A stretch of 64,000 bases of DNA from Paenibacillus amylolyticus (GTDB lineage: Bacteria > Bacillota > Bacilli > Paenibacillales > Paenibacillaceae), in the NCBI RefSeq assembly GCF_003719335.1, contig NZ_RIAS01000009.1:219811-283810 (forward strand), in the 5' to 3' direction. A program made the translations under genes and the position numbers. Within the stretch, counting starts at the first letter, position 1. Each line of letters starts with the position of its first letter. Below, piece after piece: positions 35,084-43,985 of this stretch. Under the pieces are notes generated by a model. It saw only the letters and a list, made by a program, of their open reading frames with translations, searched no databases and was not told where the DNA came from.

Positions 35084-35878
35084 ATGTTAAGATTTTTGAA
35101 CTCTTTACAACAAAACAAATATCTCATTAAAAATATGGTTGTTAGAGATATAAGACAAAGGTATTCTGGATCCGCGCTAGGGTTATTATGGTTCTTTATT
35201 CAACCAATATCAATGATTCTTATCTATACATTTGTGTTTTCTTTTGTGCTCAAAGCAAAATTAGGACCAGAATTTGGTGGACTCAATTTTTCTGTTTGGC
35301 TTGTGAGTGGCCTTGTACCGTGGATGTACTTTAATGAAGTTATTGTTAGATCTACTGGTTCTCTTATTGACAATGCATCTTTAATAAAAAAAACTATATT
35401 TAACACAAAGTGGACAGTATTTTCATATTTACTAACAGGATTATTTACTTTTATCGTTTTTTTTCTGGTAGTAATATTGTTGCTGATCATTTTTAGAGTT
35501 TCGGTTAGCTGGGGAATATTGTTGATTGCTCCTTATCTAATTTTGCTAAGCGTATTTATGTTCGGTCTGTCTTTAGCTTTAGCTGCACTAAATGTTTACT
35601 TGAGGGATATAAATCAGTTTTTATCAGTGTTTCTTAATGTGTGGTTTTATCTTACTCCGATAGTGTACCCGATTAATATAATACCAGAAAAATATAGATT
35701 TTTTCTTGAAATAAACCCATTATATCATTTCATTAATAATTTTAGACTGATTGTGCTGGCTACAGGTGAGATGAATGTTTCATCGTTTCTCTATATGTCA
35801 TGTTGGGCTTTTATTAGTATTTTCTTCGGTCTTAAAATTTTCAATAAGTTAAAGGATGGGTTTGCGGATGTACTTTAA
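35084..35878 (+). CDS. ABC-2 polysaccharide exporter permease (Wzm/TagG type)
   Basis: The 264-residue protein has six predicted spans and starts with the family pattern NKYLIKNMVVRDIRQRYSGS, an amphipathic N-terminal segment followed by the first span. It exports a complete undecaprenyl-linked polysaccharide together with the ATPase encoded at 41670, six genes downstream. Separation of permease and ATPase genes is unusual, since wzm and wzt are normally adjacent. The gene is AT-rich and marks the start of a long low-GC stretch. The gap to the divergent ligase gene holds no clear operator. Confidence 0.9.
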   Translation: MLRFLNSLQQNKYLIKNMVVRDIRQRYSGSALGLLWFFIQPISMILIYTFVFSFVLKAKLGPEFGGLNFSVWLVSGLVPWMYFNEVIVRSTGSLIDNASLIKKTIFNTKWTVFSYLLTGLFTFIVFFLVVILLLIIFRVSVSWGILLIAPYLILLSVFMFGLSLALAALNVYLRDINQFLSVFLNVWFYLTPIVYPINIIPEKYRFFLEINPLYHFINNFRLIVLATGEMNVSSFLYMSCWAFISIFFGLKIFNKLKDGFADVL

Positions 35879-37136
35879 GCATAAGCTAAATAACAAGACG
35901 GTATTGATTTTAATAGTATTTTTGGCACTTATTGTTCGCTGTGTATATTTTTATATGACTCCACTACCATTGAACCCAGAGGGACTATTGAGCTTTTATC
36001 CTGATGAAAATGTATACTATAACAATTATTTATTAATAGAACAAAAAGGTTTTTTTTATGCACTATTGGATGAACAATCTTTGTGGACTGCACCTTTAAA
36101 TCCGATATATATTTACTTACTATCTGGAGTAACAAGTCAACCTATTCTTTTTATTAGGATATTCAATATTTTGGTAGCAGCTTTCAGCATAGTTCCAATC
36201 TACAAAATTGCTATTAAATTGTTTAATCATAAAGTTGCAGTTTTTTCTTCATTATTTATGGCTCTCTACTTTCCCTTAATTGAAATTGCTCCAACATTAT
36301 TAACTGAGCCAATATATATTTTCTTTATACTTATGGCAAGTTACTGGTCGTTGCTAGCTATTAGCCAAGACGGTGTAAAGTTATATGTGTATGCTGGTTT
36401 ATTCATGGCACTCGCGACATTAACAAGATCAACATTTTTACTGGCCCCATTTTTTCTGCTTCTAGTCATGTATTTAGTATTTAAGAGCAACAGAAAGATA
36501 ATTAGGGGTTTAGTGGTATTATTAATTTCTTTCGGTGTAGTAGTCGGTCCATTTATTCTTAAAAACTATATTTTGTTTGACCGATTTGCTATAAACAATG
36601 GCTCAGGCGCCGTTTTGTTTCTAGGTTCAAGGGCTGATACGGAAGGAGACGAGCCGCCGTATCGGGGCAAGGAGTATTCTACCTATGAGATAACAGCACC
36701 GTATACACATCTTCAATCTGAAGGTGATGATCGTTTAAAGGAAGTGGCAATAAACAATATCAGAGATCATCTATTTGGGTATGTTTACTGGGATGTAAAA
36801 AAAATAGGACGATTGCTCGTTGGGAATAATCATTATTGGTATTTTCCTTTTAATAATATTGTTGATTATTACCACAATTTGGGTTTTGGGAAATCGGCAC
36901 TTAGGTTATTAAATATGCTGGGTGTGATAATTATCGTAGTGCTGGGGTTATATGAAATGCTTGTAAGAAATATAAAACAGGTTTTAGTGAACCCTGTGAC
37001 ATTAATATTTATTTATCACACATTAATATATTTACCTTTCTTAGTGAATCATAGATACGGACTTCCTTTGGTGTGTTTGCTCTCTATGTTCTGCGGGATG
37101 TTTTTTTTCAGAGAAAAGGTGGGGTCTAGTTCATGA
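35868..37136 (+). CDS. GT39/GT-C-fold glycosyltransferase, multi-spanning
   Basis: The roughly 422-residue protein has an N-terminal span and then the acidic extracellular motif YPDENVYYNN that resembles the catalytic Asp loop of PMT/ArnT-like GT-C enzymes. About ten further hydrophobic spans follow. Such enzymes use polyprenyl-phosphate sugars as donors on the outer membrane face. The ATG at 35868 is chosen because AAAGGA ends at 35856; an ATG at 35856 would overlap that site. It overlaps the end of the exporter permease gene and the start of the next gene, so it is part of one operon. The donor could come from the DPM1-like transferase at 46475. Confidence 0.75.
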   Translation: MYFKHKLNNKTVLILIVFLALIVRCVYFYMTPLPLNPEGLLSFYPDENVYYNNYLLIEQKGFFYALLDEQSLWTAPLNPIYIYLLSGVTSQPILFIRIFNILVAAFSIVPIYKIAIKLFNHKVAVFSSLFMALYFPLIEIAPTLLTEPIYIFFILMASYWSLLAISQDGVKLYVYAGLFMALATLTRSTFLLAPFFLLLVMYLVFKSNRKIIRGLVVLLISFGVVVGPFILKNYILFDRFAINNGSGAVLFLGSRADTEGDEPPYRGKEYSTYEITAPYTHLQSEGDDRLKEVAINNIRDHLFGYVYWDVKKIGRLLVGNNHYWYFPFNNIVDYYHNLGFGKSALRLLNMLGVIIIVVLGLYEMLVRNIKQVLVNPVTLIFIYHTLIYLPFLVNHRYGLPLVCLLSMFCGMFFFREKVGSSS

Positions 37137-37624
37137 GGAAAATAATGTATTTTATCCTAATTTTGTTGATTTTCATTGTATTCTTCTATAATACAAATGT
37201 GTATCCAAAATTGTATGCTTGGTATGCATCAACTCAAATAAACTATGTTGAAAAGAGTATAAAGTTAAATACAGCAAATTATCAAAACATAAGAGACATA
37301 AAAGTCAGTGAAAGTTCAATAACGGGTGAGGGAGAGAATAATGATCCCTCAATAATTATACCTTTAGATGACGGGCCTGTAACTACTATTAATTTTGATA
37401 TAACTGTCTTACAGGATGACACTGTTCAGGTTTTCTATCTCGATAAAGACAACTCTTCTTTTAATGAAATCCATTCTTTAAAAACATTAGTTCATAACGG
37501 GGATAACGTGGTGACTTTAAAAATACCGATTGAAGCATCCTTGAAGCCAATGATTTCTATTAGAATTGATCCAGTTCAGACCAATCAAAGGTTTTCAATA
37601 AAGAACTTATATATTAACAAATAA
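37133..37624 (+). CDS. Membrane-anchored extracytoplasmic protein of unknown function
   Basis: The 163-residue protein has one N-terminal hydrophobic segment (about residues 5-22), then a soluble part that alternates short beta-like stretches (DGPVTTINFDITVLQDDTVQVFYLD, in part), suggesting a beta-sandwich. I do not recognise the family. It overlaps the GT-C gene by 4 nt (ATGA), so the two are translationally coupled and may act together outside the membrane. The beta-rich form would fit a carbohydrate-binding accessory, but that is speculation. Confidence 0.7.
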   Translation: MRKIMYFILILLIFIVFFYNTNVYPKLYAWYASTQINYVEKSIKLNTANYQNIRDIKVSESSITGEGENNDPSIIIPLDDGPVTTINFDITVLQDDTVQVFYLDKDNSSFNEIHSLKTLVHNGDNVVTLKIPIEASLKPMISIRIDPVQTNQRFSIKNLYINK

Positions 37625-37644
37625 ACGTATGTAGGAGTAAATAA

Positions 37645-39309
37645 ATGGTGAAATTCGGCTTTGTATTTAGTAAAATTTCTAGATTGATTCACAATAAGGT
37701 ATTGCATAATTCTATGGAGAATATAGACAGCTATAATGCGTGGAGAAAGAAACATGAAGAAAAAAGAACGATGATAAGCAGTAAGTTCTCTTATCAACCT
37801 AAAATTTCTGTATTGATGCCAGTATATAATGTAGATGTTAATTGGCTTATGAAAGCAGTAGAATCTGTAGAGAAACAAAGGTACAGCAATTGGGAGTTGT
37901 GCATTGTTGATGATTGTTCGAGTAACAAGCTGATTAGAGAATATCTCCTTATGAAAGAAAGTGAGAAAATAAAAGTTAAATTTTTAGAAAAAAATTCTCA
38001 TATATCTATTACTTCTAATGAGGCTTTCGAATTGTCGACTGGAGAATTTATTGCACTGTTAGACCACGATGATGAAATTCATGAGAATGCTCTCCTAGAA
38101 GTTGTAACAGTGTTGAATCATGATAATATGATAGATTTAATCTATTCTGATGAAGATAAATTATCAATGGAATCTGAAAGGATGCAACCTGCTTTCAAAA
38201 CACACTGGAATTCTGAACTTTTGTTTTCATTTATGTATGTTGGGCATCTAGGTGTTTACAGAAGGAGAATTGTTGAAGAAATAGGTGGGTTTCGTGTAGG
38301 GTTCGAAGGTGCCCAAGATTATGATCTAATACTTAGATTTACTGAGAAGACAAATCGTGTTTATCATATACCTAAAATTCTTTACCATTGGAGAATGATA
38401 CCGGGTTCAACTGCTGTAGAAGTTAATAGTAAGAGCTATGCTTATGATAGAGGAAGAATAGCGCTCTATCAGTCTCTATTACGAAGAGGTCATAATTGTT
38501 CTGGAGTTGAAGAGGATCCATTTATAAGAGGGAATTATCGTCCATTGCTGAGATTAAACAAAAAAAATCCAATCGCGATTTTTTTAATCGCATTATCAAA
38601 TAATAAAAGTTTGATCCAAGAAAGAATTAGGGATATTGAGTCGTTAAATACGGACATAGAGTATGATATTATTGTTTTTTCTACAGACCCAATTGATTTA
38701 ATGGGAATAAAAAATATAACTTACAGTTACAATAAGCTTTTTGTTGAAATGTATAAATACCTCATCAATTTTGAACATATAGAGAGCTTTGTGTTTATTA
38801 AAGATACTATTGCTGCTCAAAATTCTAACTGGCTAGAAGGACTTCTAGTTTACTCAGAACGAGATGATGTTGGCTGTGTTTCTGGGAAAATAGTGTCACA
38901 ATCAGGTAAAATAAGTTACTCGGGTTCCTTTATTGAGAATGGTTGTAAGATTTATCCTAACTTCAATGATAATAAGGATGAATTCGGGTATTTGGGGAGG
39001 ATAAGAAGGGTGCAGAATGTCACATTTGCATCTTCAAACTGTTTTTCTGTAAGATCTACCTTATTTAAGAATTATATGCTTGAAAATTTGTCCCTCCATG
39101 ATTTTGATGGATTTAATCTTTACTTAATCACAGAAAATATTGGAAATATTTATAATCCTTATTTTGAGTTTGTTACTTCAAACATGGATTATGATAACGA
39201 TGGACAATTAGCCCCACATGGAAAAGAGTTGCTAGTCGGTTTTGAAGAAGATAGATATTTGAATCCAAACACTAAATTTGAAAATGGAAAAATACTCATT
39301 AATATTTAG
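37645..39309 (+). CDS. Family 2 glycosyltransferase with a second, degenerate-looking domain
   Basis: Of 554 residues, about 50-300 form a GT2 GT-A domain: ISVLMPVYNVDVNWLMKAVE at the start, the metal-binding LLDHDDEIH, and the acceptor motif GAQDYDLILRF. The second half (about 310-545) again resembles a GT-A fold (IAIFLIALSNNKSLIQERI, SSNCFSVRS), but no DXD motif was found there, so it may be a non-catalytic partner domain. The gene lies between the unknown exported protein and the GT2-GT4 fusion and is probably a chain-extending transferase. The sugar specificity is not readable. Confidence 0.88.
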   Translation: MVKFGFVFSKISRLIHNKVLHNSMENIDSYNAWRKKHEEKRTMISSKFSYQPKISVLMPVYNVDVNWLMKAVESVEKQRYSNWELCIVDDCSSNKLIREYLLMKESEKIKVKFLEKNSHISITSNEAFELSTGEFIALLDHDDEIHENALLEVVTVLNHDNMIDLIYSDEDKLSMESERMQPAFKTHWNSELLFSFMYVGHLGVYRRRIVEEIGGFRVGFEGAQDYDLILRFTEKTNRVYHIPKILYHWRMIPGSTAVEVNSKSYAYDRGRIALYQSLLRRGHNCSGVEEDPFIRGNYRPLLRLNKKNPIAIFLIALSNNKSLIQERIRDIESLNTDIEYDIIVFSTDPIDLMGIKNITYSYNKLFVEMYKYLINFEHIESFVFIKDTIAAQNSNWLEGLLVYSERDDVGCVSGKIVSQSGKISYSGSFIENGCKIYPNFNDNKDEFGYLGRIRRVQNVTFASSNCFSVRSTLFKNYMLENLSLHDFDGFNLYLITENIGNIYNPYFEFVTSNMDYDNDGQLAPHGKELLVGFEEDRYLNPNTKFENGKILINI

Positions 39310-39333
39310 TTTAATGGAAAGCGGTGTTTTTAA

Positions 39334-41658
39334 ATGATTCGTAGTAACAGTCCAGTTGATATAATCATACCTATATATAATGCGTTTGAAGATTTGGTTG
39401 AATGTGTTGATTCGCTATTTTTAAATACAGCCGAGCATGAGTTCAGACTATTTCTTATTAACGATTGCAGCCCAGACAATAGAATAGAACATTATTTAGA
39501 GAGTTTGAATTTTTCTAATATAGTGAAAGTTTCTAATGATACGAATCTAGGATTTGTGAAAACAGTTAATAAAGGAATGAGTATTTCTAACAATGATGTG
39601 ATTTTGCTTAATAGCGACACTATTGTTACAGAAAATTGGCTATCGAAACTTGTCCAATGTGCTTATTCAAATGAAAGAATAGCAACTGTCACTCCTTTCA
39701 CAAATAATGGTACCATTTGTTCCGTGCCTAATTTCGGTGAAGATAATGAGGTTCCAAATGGATTTACAATTAATAGATTTGCTGAAATGATAGAAGACAT
39801 ATCTATGAGAAAATATCCACAGTTGCCCACTGCTGTTGGTTTTTGTATGTATATTAAACGTTCAGTTCTAGATGAGATTGGACTTTTTGACGATGAATCA
39901 TATTCAAAAGGTTACGGTGAAGAAAATGATTTTTGTTGCCGAGCAACTGAATACGGCTATATTAACGTGCTTGATGATGCGACCTTTGTGTACCATAAAG
40001 GATCAATGTCATTCAAAGATGATAAAGAAACTTTAATCGTTCGAAATTCGGAAGTTTTACGAAAGAAATATCCATACTATTTTGATAGAGTTAATAGTTT
40101 TCTGGCGTCAAACATGGTTTTTCCGTTGGTAGAAAATATAAAAAAACAACTACCGGCATATTCAAAGATACCTAAAAAAAGGATTCTATTATTGACTCAC
40201 AACACTGTTGATGAAGATTGGTTGTTCAAACGCGGTGGGACTGAAATGCATGTTAAAGATATAATAGACGGGTTGGAAGAATATGAGTTTTACACATTGA
40301 CTACACATGGAACACGGGTGTTGCTTAAAAAATTCAGTAATAACGTCACAATGAATTATAATTTTTTTATTGAATATCCAATCGAGGCACACACTTTTTA
40401 TCAAGCCGACTATGCAAAGATTCTGAATATTATAATAAAGGGTTTGTCTATAGATTTAATTCATGTACATCATCTACAAAGGCATACGTATGATATTTTT
40501 GGTATAGCTAATAATTTAAACATTCCTTTAGTTTACACTGCGCATGATTATCATCTAATTTGTCCGTCTATTCTATTAATGGATCACAATGGTGAATACT
40601 GCTACGATGATATTTCAATTGAAAAATGCAATAGTTGCCTGCAATCAAAGATGGGTTACGGCACGGCATTTAGACAACAATGGCGTAACGAGGTATTGAA
40701 AAATTTACAATTCATTAGTTTGATGATCTATCCTTCTGAATCGGTAAAAGTATATTTTGAGAAGGAATATCAAATTAATAAACTAAATATTCCCTTCAAA
40801 ATTACTGAGCATGGAATAGTTGTTACAGAAGAAGAGGACAAAAATAGGGATTCTGTATCGAACAAAAGTTTTACAGATAGAGGGTTTATTAATGTTGCTT
40901 TTGTTGGTAATTTCGCGAAACACAAAGGAAGCGATATCATAAGAGAAGTTTTAGCTAAGAATAACCGCGATATCGCGATAAATTGGTTCCTTATAGGCGA
41001 TATTCAAGATCGTTTGTTGGATGAATATAGTAATGGAACAGTGTATAAAATAGGTGGATACAACCGTAATAATTTATCAATGCTTTTAAAACAATATCAG
41101 ATTGATATTGTTTGTTTACTGTCTGTGGTACCAGAAACTTTTTCTTATACTCTATCTGAAACTTGGGCAGGAGGGATCCCAGTAATTGTTAATGATCGCG
41201 GAGCATTAGGCTCAAGGGTAGAAGATAACAAAAGTGGCTGGCTTGTTAAGAATTTATCGAGTGATAATTTATTTAACAAGTTGTTGGAAATTAGTAAAGA
41301 CTATGATATGTATTCGAATGTTAAGGATTATGTTTCAAATAATCTTAAAGTAACAACTATAGTGAATATGATCTCGAGTTATAGGAGAATTTATAAAGAG
41401 AATATTAATGATGAAGTTAGAGAGATAGCCCAAGTTGAAAAAACAACATTAAATAAGGAATTGTATGAAAGCCTAGTTGTTTTGAATCAAAATAACATTC
41501 ATCTGGAAAGAGAATTACAATACAAGGATCTGCAACTTCAGGCCATATACAACACATTAGGTTGGAGATTGTTAAATTATCTTAGAAAGAACAAAGGTGT
41601 TATGGTTATAGGGAAAAAGGTGCTTACTCATTTAATTCAAATCAAAAGTAGAAAATAA
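39334..41658 (+). CDS. Bifunctional GT2-GT4 glycosyltransferase
   Basis: This 774-residue protein has two catalytic domains. An N-terminal GT2 (about 1-270; VDIIIPIYNAFEDLVECVDS, NSDT, GYGEENDFCCRA) is followed by a GT4/GT-B domain (about 290-690; a start-like KKRILLLTHNTV and the C-terminal donor motif PETFSYTLSETWAGGIPVIV). A short coiled segment and a tail with a Trp-containing amphipathic stretch (LGWRLLNYLRKN) end the protein. The same kind of coil-plus-Trp tail ends the methyltransferase two genes downstream, suggesting shared membrane or complex docking. Fusion implies that it adds two consecutive sugars of the repeat unit. The start has AAAGCGGTG upstream. Confidence 0.88.
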   Translation: MIRSNSPVDIIIPIYNAFEDLVECVDSLFLNTAEHEFRLFLINDCSPDNRIEHYLESLNFSNIVKVSNDTNLGFVKTVNKGMSISNNDVILLNSDTIVTENWLSKLVQCAYSNERIATVTPFTNNGTICSVPNFGEDNEVPNGFTINRFAEMIEDISMRKYPQLPTAVGFCMYIKRSVLDEIGLFDDESYSKGYGEENDFCCRATEYGYINVLDDATFVYHKGSMSFKDDKETLIVRNSEVLRKKYPYYFDRVNSFLASNMVFPLVENIKKQLPAYSKIPKKRILLLTHNTVDEDWLFKRGGTEMHVKDIIDGLEEYEFYTLTTHGTRVLLKKFSNNVTMNYNFFIEYPIEAHTFYQADYAKILNIIIKGLSIDLIHVHHLQRHTYDIFGIANNLNIPLVYTAHDYHLICPSILLMDHNGEYCYDDISIEKCNSCLQSKMGYGTAFRQQWRNEVLKNLQFISLMIYPSESVKVYFEKEYQINKLNIPFKITEHGIVVTEEEDKNRDSVSNKSFTDRGFINVAFVGNFAKHKGSDIIREVLAKNNRDIAINWFLIGDIQDRLLDEYSNGTVYKIGGYNRNNLSMLLKQYQIDIVCLLSVVPETFSYTLSETWAGGIPVIVNDRGALGSRVEDNKSGWLVKNLSSDNLFNKLLEISKDYDMYSNVKDYVSNNLKVTTIVNMISSYRRIYKENINDEVREIAQVEKTTLNKELYESLVVLNQNNIHLERELQYKDLQLQAIYNTLGWRLLNYLRKNKGVMVIGKKVLTHLIQIKSRK

Positions 41659-41669
41659 AGGGGCTATAT

Positions 41670-42875
41670 ATGAATAATTATGCAGTTGAATTATCTAATG
41701 TAGGGAAAGAATTTCAAACTTATGCTAATCCTATAAATAGACTCAAGGAACTTTTATTTGAAGATAGGGAATATTCAGAAAAATTTACAGTTTTAAAAAA
41801 TGTCAATTTGAGAATTCCTCGAGGTCAAACTATCGGATTAATTGGCGAGAATGGAAGTGGAAAGAGCACATTATTACAACTTATATGTGGCATTCTAAAA
41901 CCAACTACTGGAGTAGTTAGTGTGGAAGGGAAAATCTCTGCGCTCTTGGAACTTGGGGCGGGCTTTAACCCCGAATTTACTGGGAGAGAAAATGTATACA
42001 TGAATGGTGCCATCCAAGGCTTCACTAGAGCTGAAATGGATGTTAGAATGCCTATTATAGAGGGATTTGCAGAAATAGGAGAGTTTATTGATAAACCCGT
42101 AAAAACTTACTCATCTGGTATGTATGTAAGACTTGCCTTTGCTTCTGCTATCAATGTAAACCCTGACATACTTATTGTCGATGAAGCATTAGCAGTGGGA
42201 GATTTATATTTTCAATTAAAATGTATTGAAAAAATAAAAGAATTTAAAGAAAGTGGTAAAACCATAATATATGTATCTCATGACACTTATTCAGTGAAAA
42301 ATATTTGTGATTATGTAGTTTGGATCAAGGAAGGCAATATATTTGAACAAGGTGATCCTGTACAAGTAGTGCCGCATTTTGAAGACTATATGAAACTGAA
42401 AAAAGATATAAATTCAAATGTTTCCAATAAAACCGAATCTACTTCTACGTCTGAAGAATTAATGTTGAAGATTGTTGAAACTAATTGTTATGAATATAAA
42501 ACTAGAAATGTTAAACAACAGTTTGAAGTCAACGATAGTATGACCATCTCTGTTAATTATGAGCTATTAAAATCTGTCGATGAAATTGTTGCAGGGGTTG
42601 CTATTTTCGGGGCAGATGGCTCTAGTATATGCGGACTTAACACAAAACTTGACAGTATAACTATTAAACCAAATTTAGGCGAAAACGAACTATTCATTCA
42701 CTATAGTGATTTGAATTTATTCCCAGGAACCTATACTATTCACGTTGGCTTCTTTGAAAGAGAGGCAGTTGGTCGTATGGATTATAAAGCAGATACCGGT
42801 TCCTTTAATATAATTAGTAGCTCTTACAAAGGTGAAGGGGTCGTACTACTAAAGCATGAATGGGAAGTGAAGTGA
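41670..42875 (+). CDS. Polysaccharide exporter ATPase with C-terminal glycan-recognition domain (Wzt type)
   Basis: The nucleotide-binding domain (residues 1-250) has Walker A GENGSGKST (about 58-66), the signature YSSGMYVRLAFA typical of Wzt/TagH, and Walker B ILIVDEALAVGD. The extra C-terminal domain (about 270-401; LKSVDEIVAGVAIFGADGSS, PGTYTIHVGFF) is a Wzt_C beta-sandwich. In E. coli O8/O9a and related systems that domain binds the modified non-reducing end of the chain before export. AAGGGGC is the ribosome binding site. It is directly joined (0 bp) to a methyltransferase with a coiled coil, the kind of enzyme that makes such an end modification. It works with the permease at 35084. Confidence 0.92.
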   Translation: MNNYAVELSNVGKEFQTYANPINRLKELLFEDREYSEKFTVLKNVNLRIPRGQTIGLIGENGSGKSTLLQLICGILKPTTGVVSVEGKISALLELGAGFNPEFTGRENVYMNGAIQGFTRAEMDVRMPIIEGFAEIGEFIDKPVKTYSSGMYVRLAFASAINVNPDILIVDEALAVGDLYFQLKCIEKIKEFKESGKTIIYVSHDTYSVKNICDYVVWIKEGNIFEQGDPVQVVPHFEDYMKLKKDINSNVSNKTESTSTSEELMLKIVETNCYEYKTRNVKQQFEVNDSMTISVNYELLKSVDEIVAGVAIFGADGSSICGLNTKLDSITIKPNLGENELFIHYSDLNLFPGTYTIHVGFFEREAVGRMDYKADTGSFNIISSSYKGEGVVLLKHEWEVK

Positions 42876-43982
42876 ATGTCAAAGTATGACTATGAAGTTG
42901 ATTTAACAAAAGAAACTTCTGCATCAAAAATTATTAAGCTTATTAGTGGTAATTCAAGGGTTCTTGAAATTGGTTGTGCATCCGGTTATATGACCAAAAT
43001 ACTTCGAGAAGAGAAAGGTTGTGTCATTGATTGTGTTGAAATCAATGAAGATGATGCCTTGAAAGCTCAAGTATACTGTAACGAAATGCTAATTGGAGAC
43101 ATTGAGAAAATTGATTTTAGTTTTTTAAAGAGCTGGGGGAAGTATGATTATATATTATTTGCTGACGTGCTGGAGCATCTGAAGCATCCAAAAGTAATAT
43201 TGGAAAAATGCAAAGATTTGTTGAATATTAATGGCCAGGTAATCGCATCGATCCCCAACATGGCTCATTCTTCGATAGTATTTAATTTACTAAAAGGAGA
43301 CTATAATTATCAAAATATTGGCTTGCTTGATAATACACATTTAAAATTCTATACGAAAAAATCAATAGTACAACTTTTCGAAGAATCAGGCTATTTTATT
43401 AAAATTGTTGATCGTGTAAAGATATATCCTCAATTTTCGGAGTTTTCTATAGATATTGAAAGCTATCCTGATGAGATTATTAATTATGTCTACAGAAATA
43501 ATTCAGAAGCAGACACTTATCAATTTATTCTTTATTCAAAAGTGTTATCTGAAGAGAATCGCTATGAGGAAATTTTGAAGGAGAAGAGTCAGATAGAAAC
43601 TAAAGTTTTAGAACTTCAGAATATCATTAATCACCAAAAAGATTCTTTGAAAATGCAAATTGATTACTCTGAGCAACTTGAATCTTTGGTTCATAGGAAA
43701 GATTCCGAATTCAAATTATTAGAAAATGAACTCGAAAATTCTCGAAAAAAACTCGAGTCTCAAATAGATGACAATACTAAACTAAAATTAATGATCAAAA
43801 CAACAGATGAGGATTCCAAAAAGCTAGAGAGTATCGTTTTAGAAAATGAAACTTTGAAAGATCAGATTAATATGTTAAAAGATACTTTACAAAAACAAAA
43901 TGAAAAATATGAAGATATAACAAGGGAATTTTCAACTTACAAAAACTCAAATTGGTTCAAAAAAATAAGCGGGAAAATATAA
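42876..43982 (+). CDS. SAM-dependent methyltransferase with long C-terminal coiled coil; possible chain terminator
   Basis: Residues 1-215 form a class I methyltransferase (motif I VLEIGCASGYMT, then YDYILFADVLEHLKHP and NGQVIASIPNMAH). Residues about 226-358 are an almost unbroken Glu/Lys/Leu-rich coiled coil. The end, NSNWFKKISGKI, is a short basic amphipathic tail. In E. coli O9a, WbdD terminates the chain by modifying its end, and a coiled coil serves as a length ruler; the cognate Wzt domain reads the cap. The same neighbours occur here. WbdD also has a kinase domain, which is absent. The start codon directly abuts the Wzt stop codon, indicating tight coupling. Confidence 0.8.
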   Translation: MSKYDYEVDLTKETSASKIIKLISGNSRVLEIGCASGYMTKILREEKGCVIDCVEINEDDALKAQVYCNEMLIGDIEKIDFSFLKSWGKYDYILFADVLEHLKHPKVILEKCKDLLNINGQVIASIPNMAHSSIVFNLLKGDYNYQNIGLLDNTHLKFYTKKSIVQLFEESGYFIKIVDRVKIYPQFSEFSIDIESYPDEIINYVYRNNSEADTYQFILYSKVLSEENRYEEILKEKSQIETKVLELQNIINHQKDSLKMQIDYSEQLESLVHRKDSEFKLLENELENSRKKLESQIDDNTKLKLMIKTTDEDSKKLESIVLENETLKDQINMLKDTLQKQNEKYEDITREFSTYKNSNWFKKISGKI

Positions 43983-43985
43983 TAT

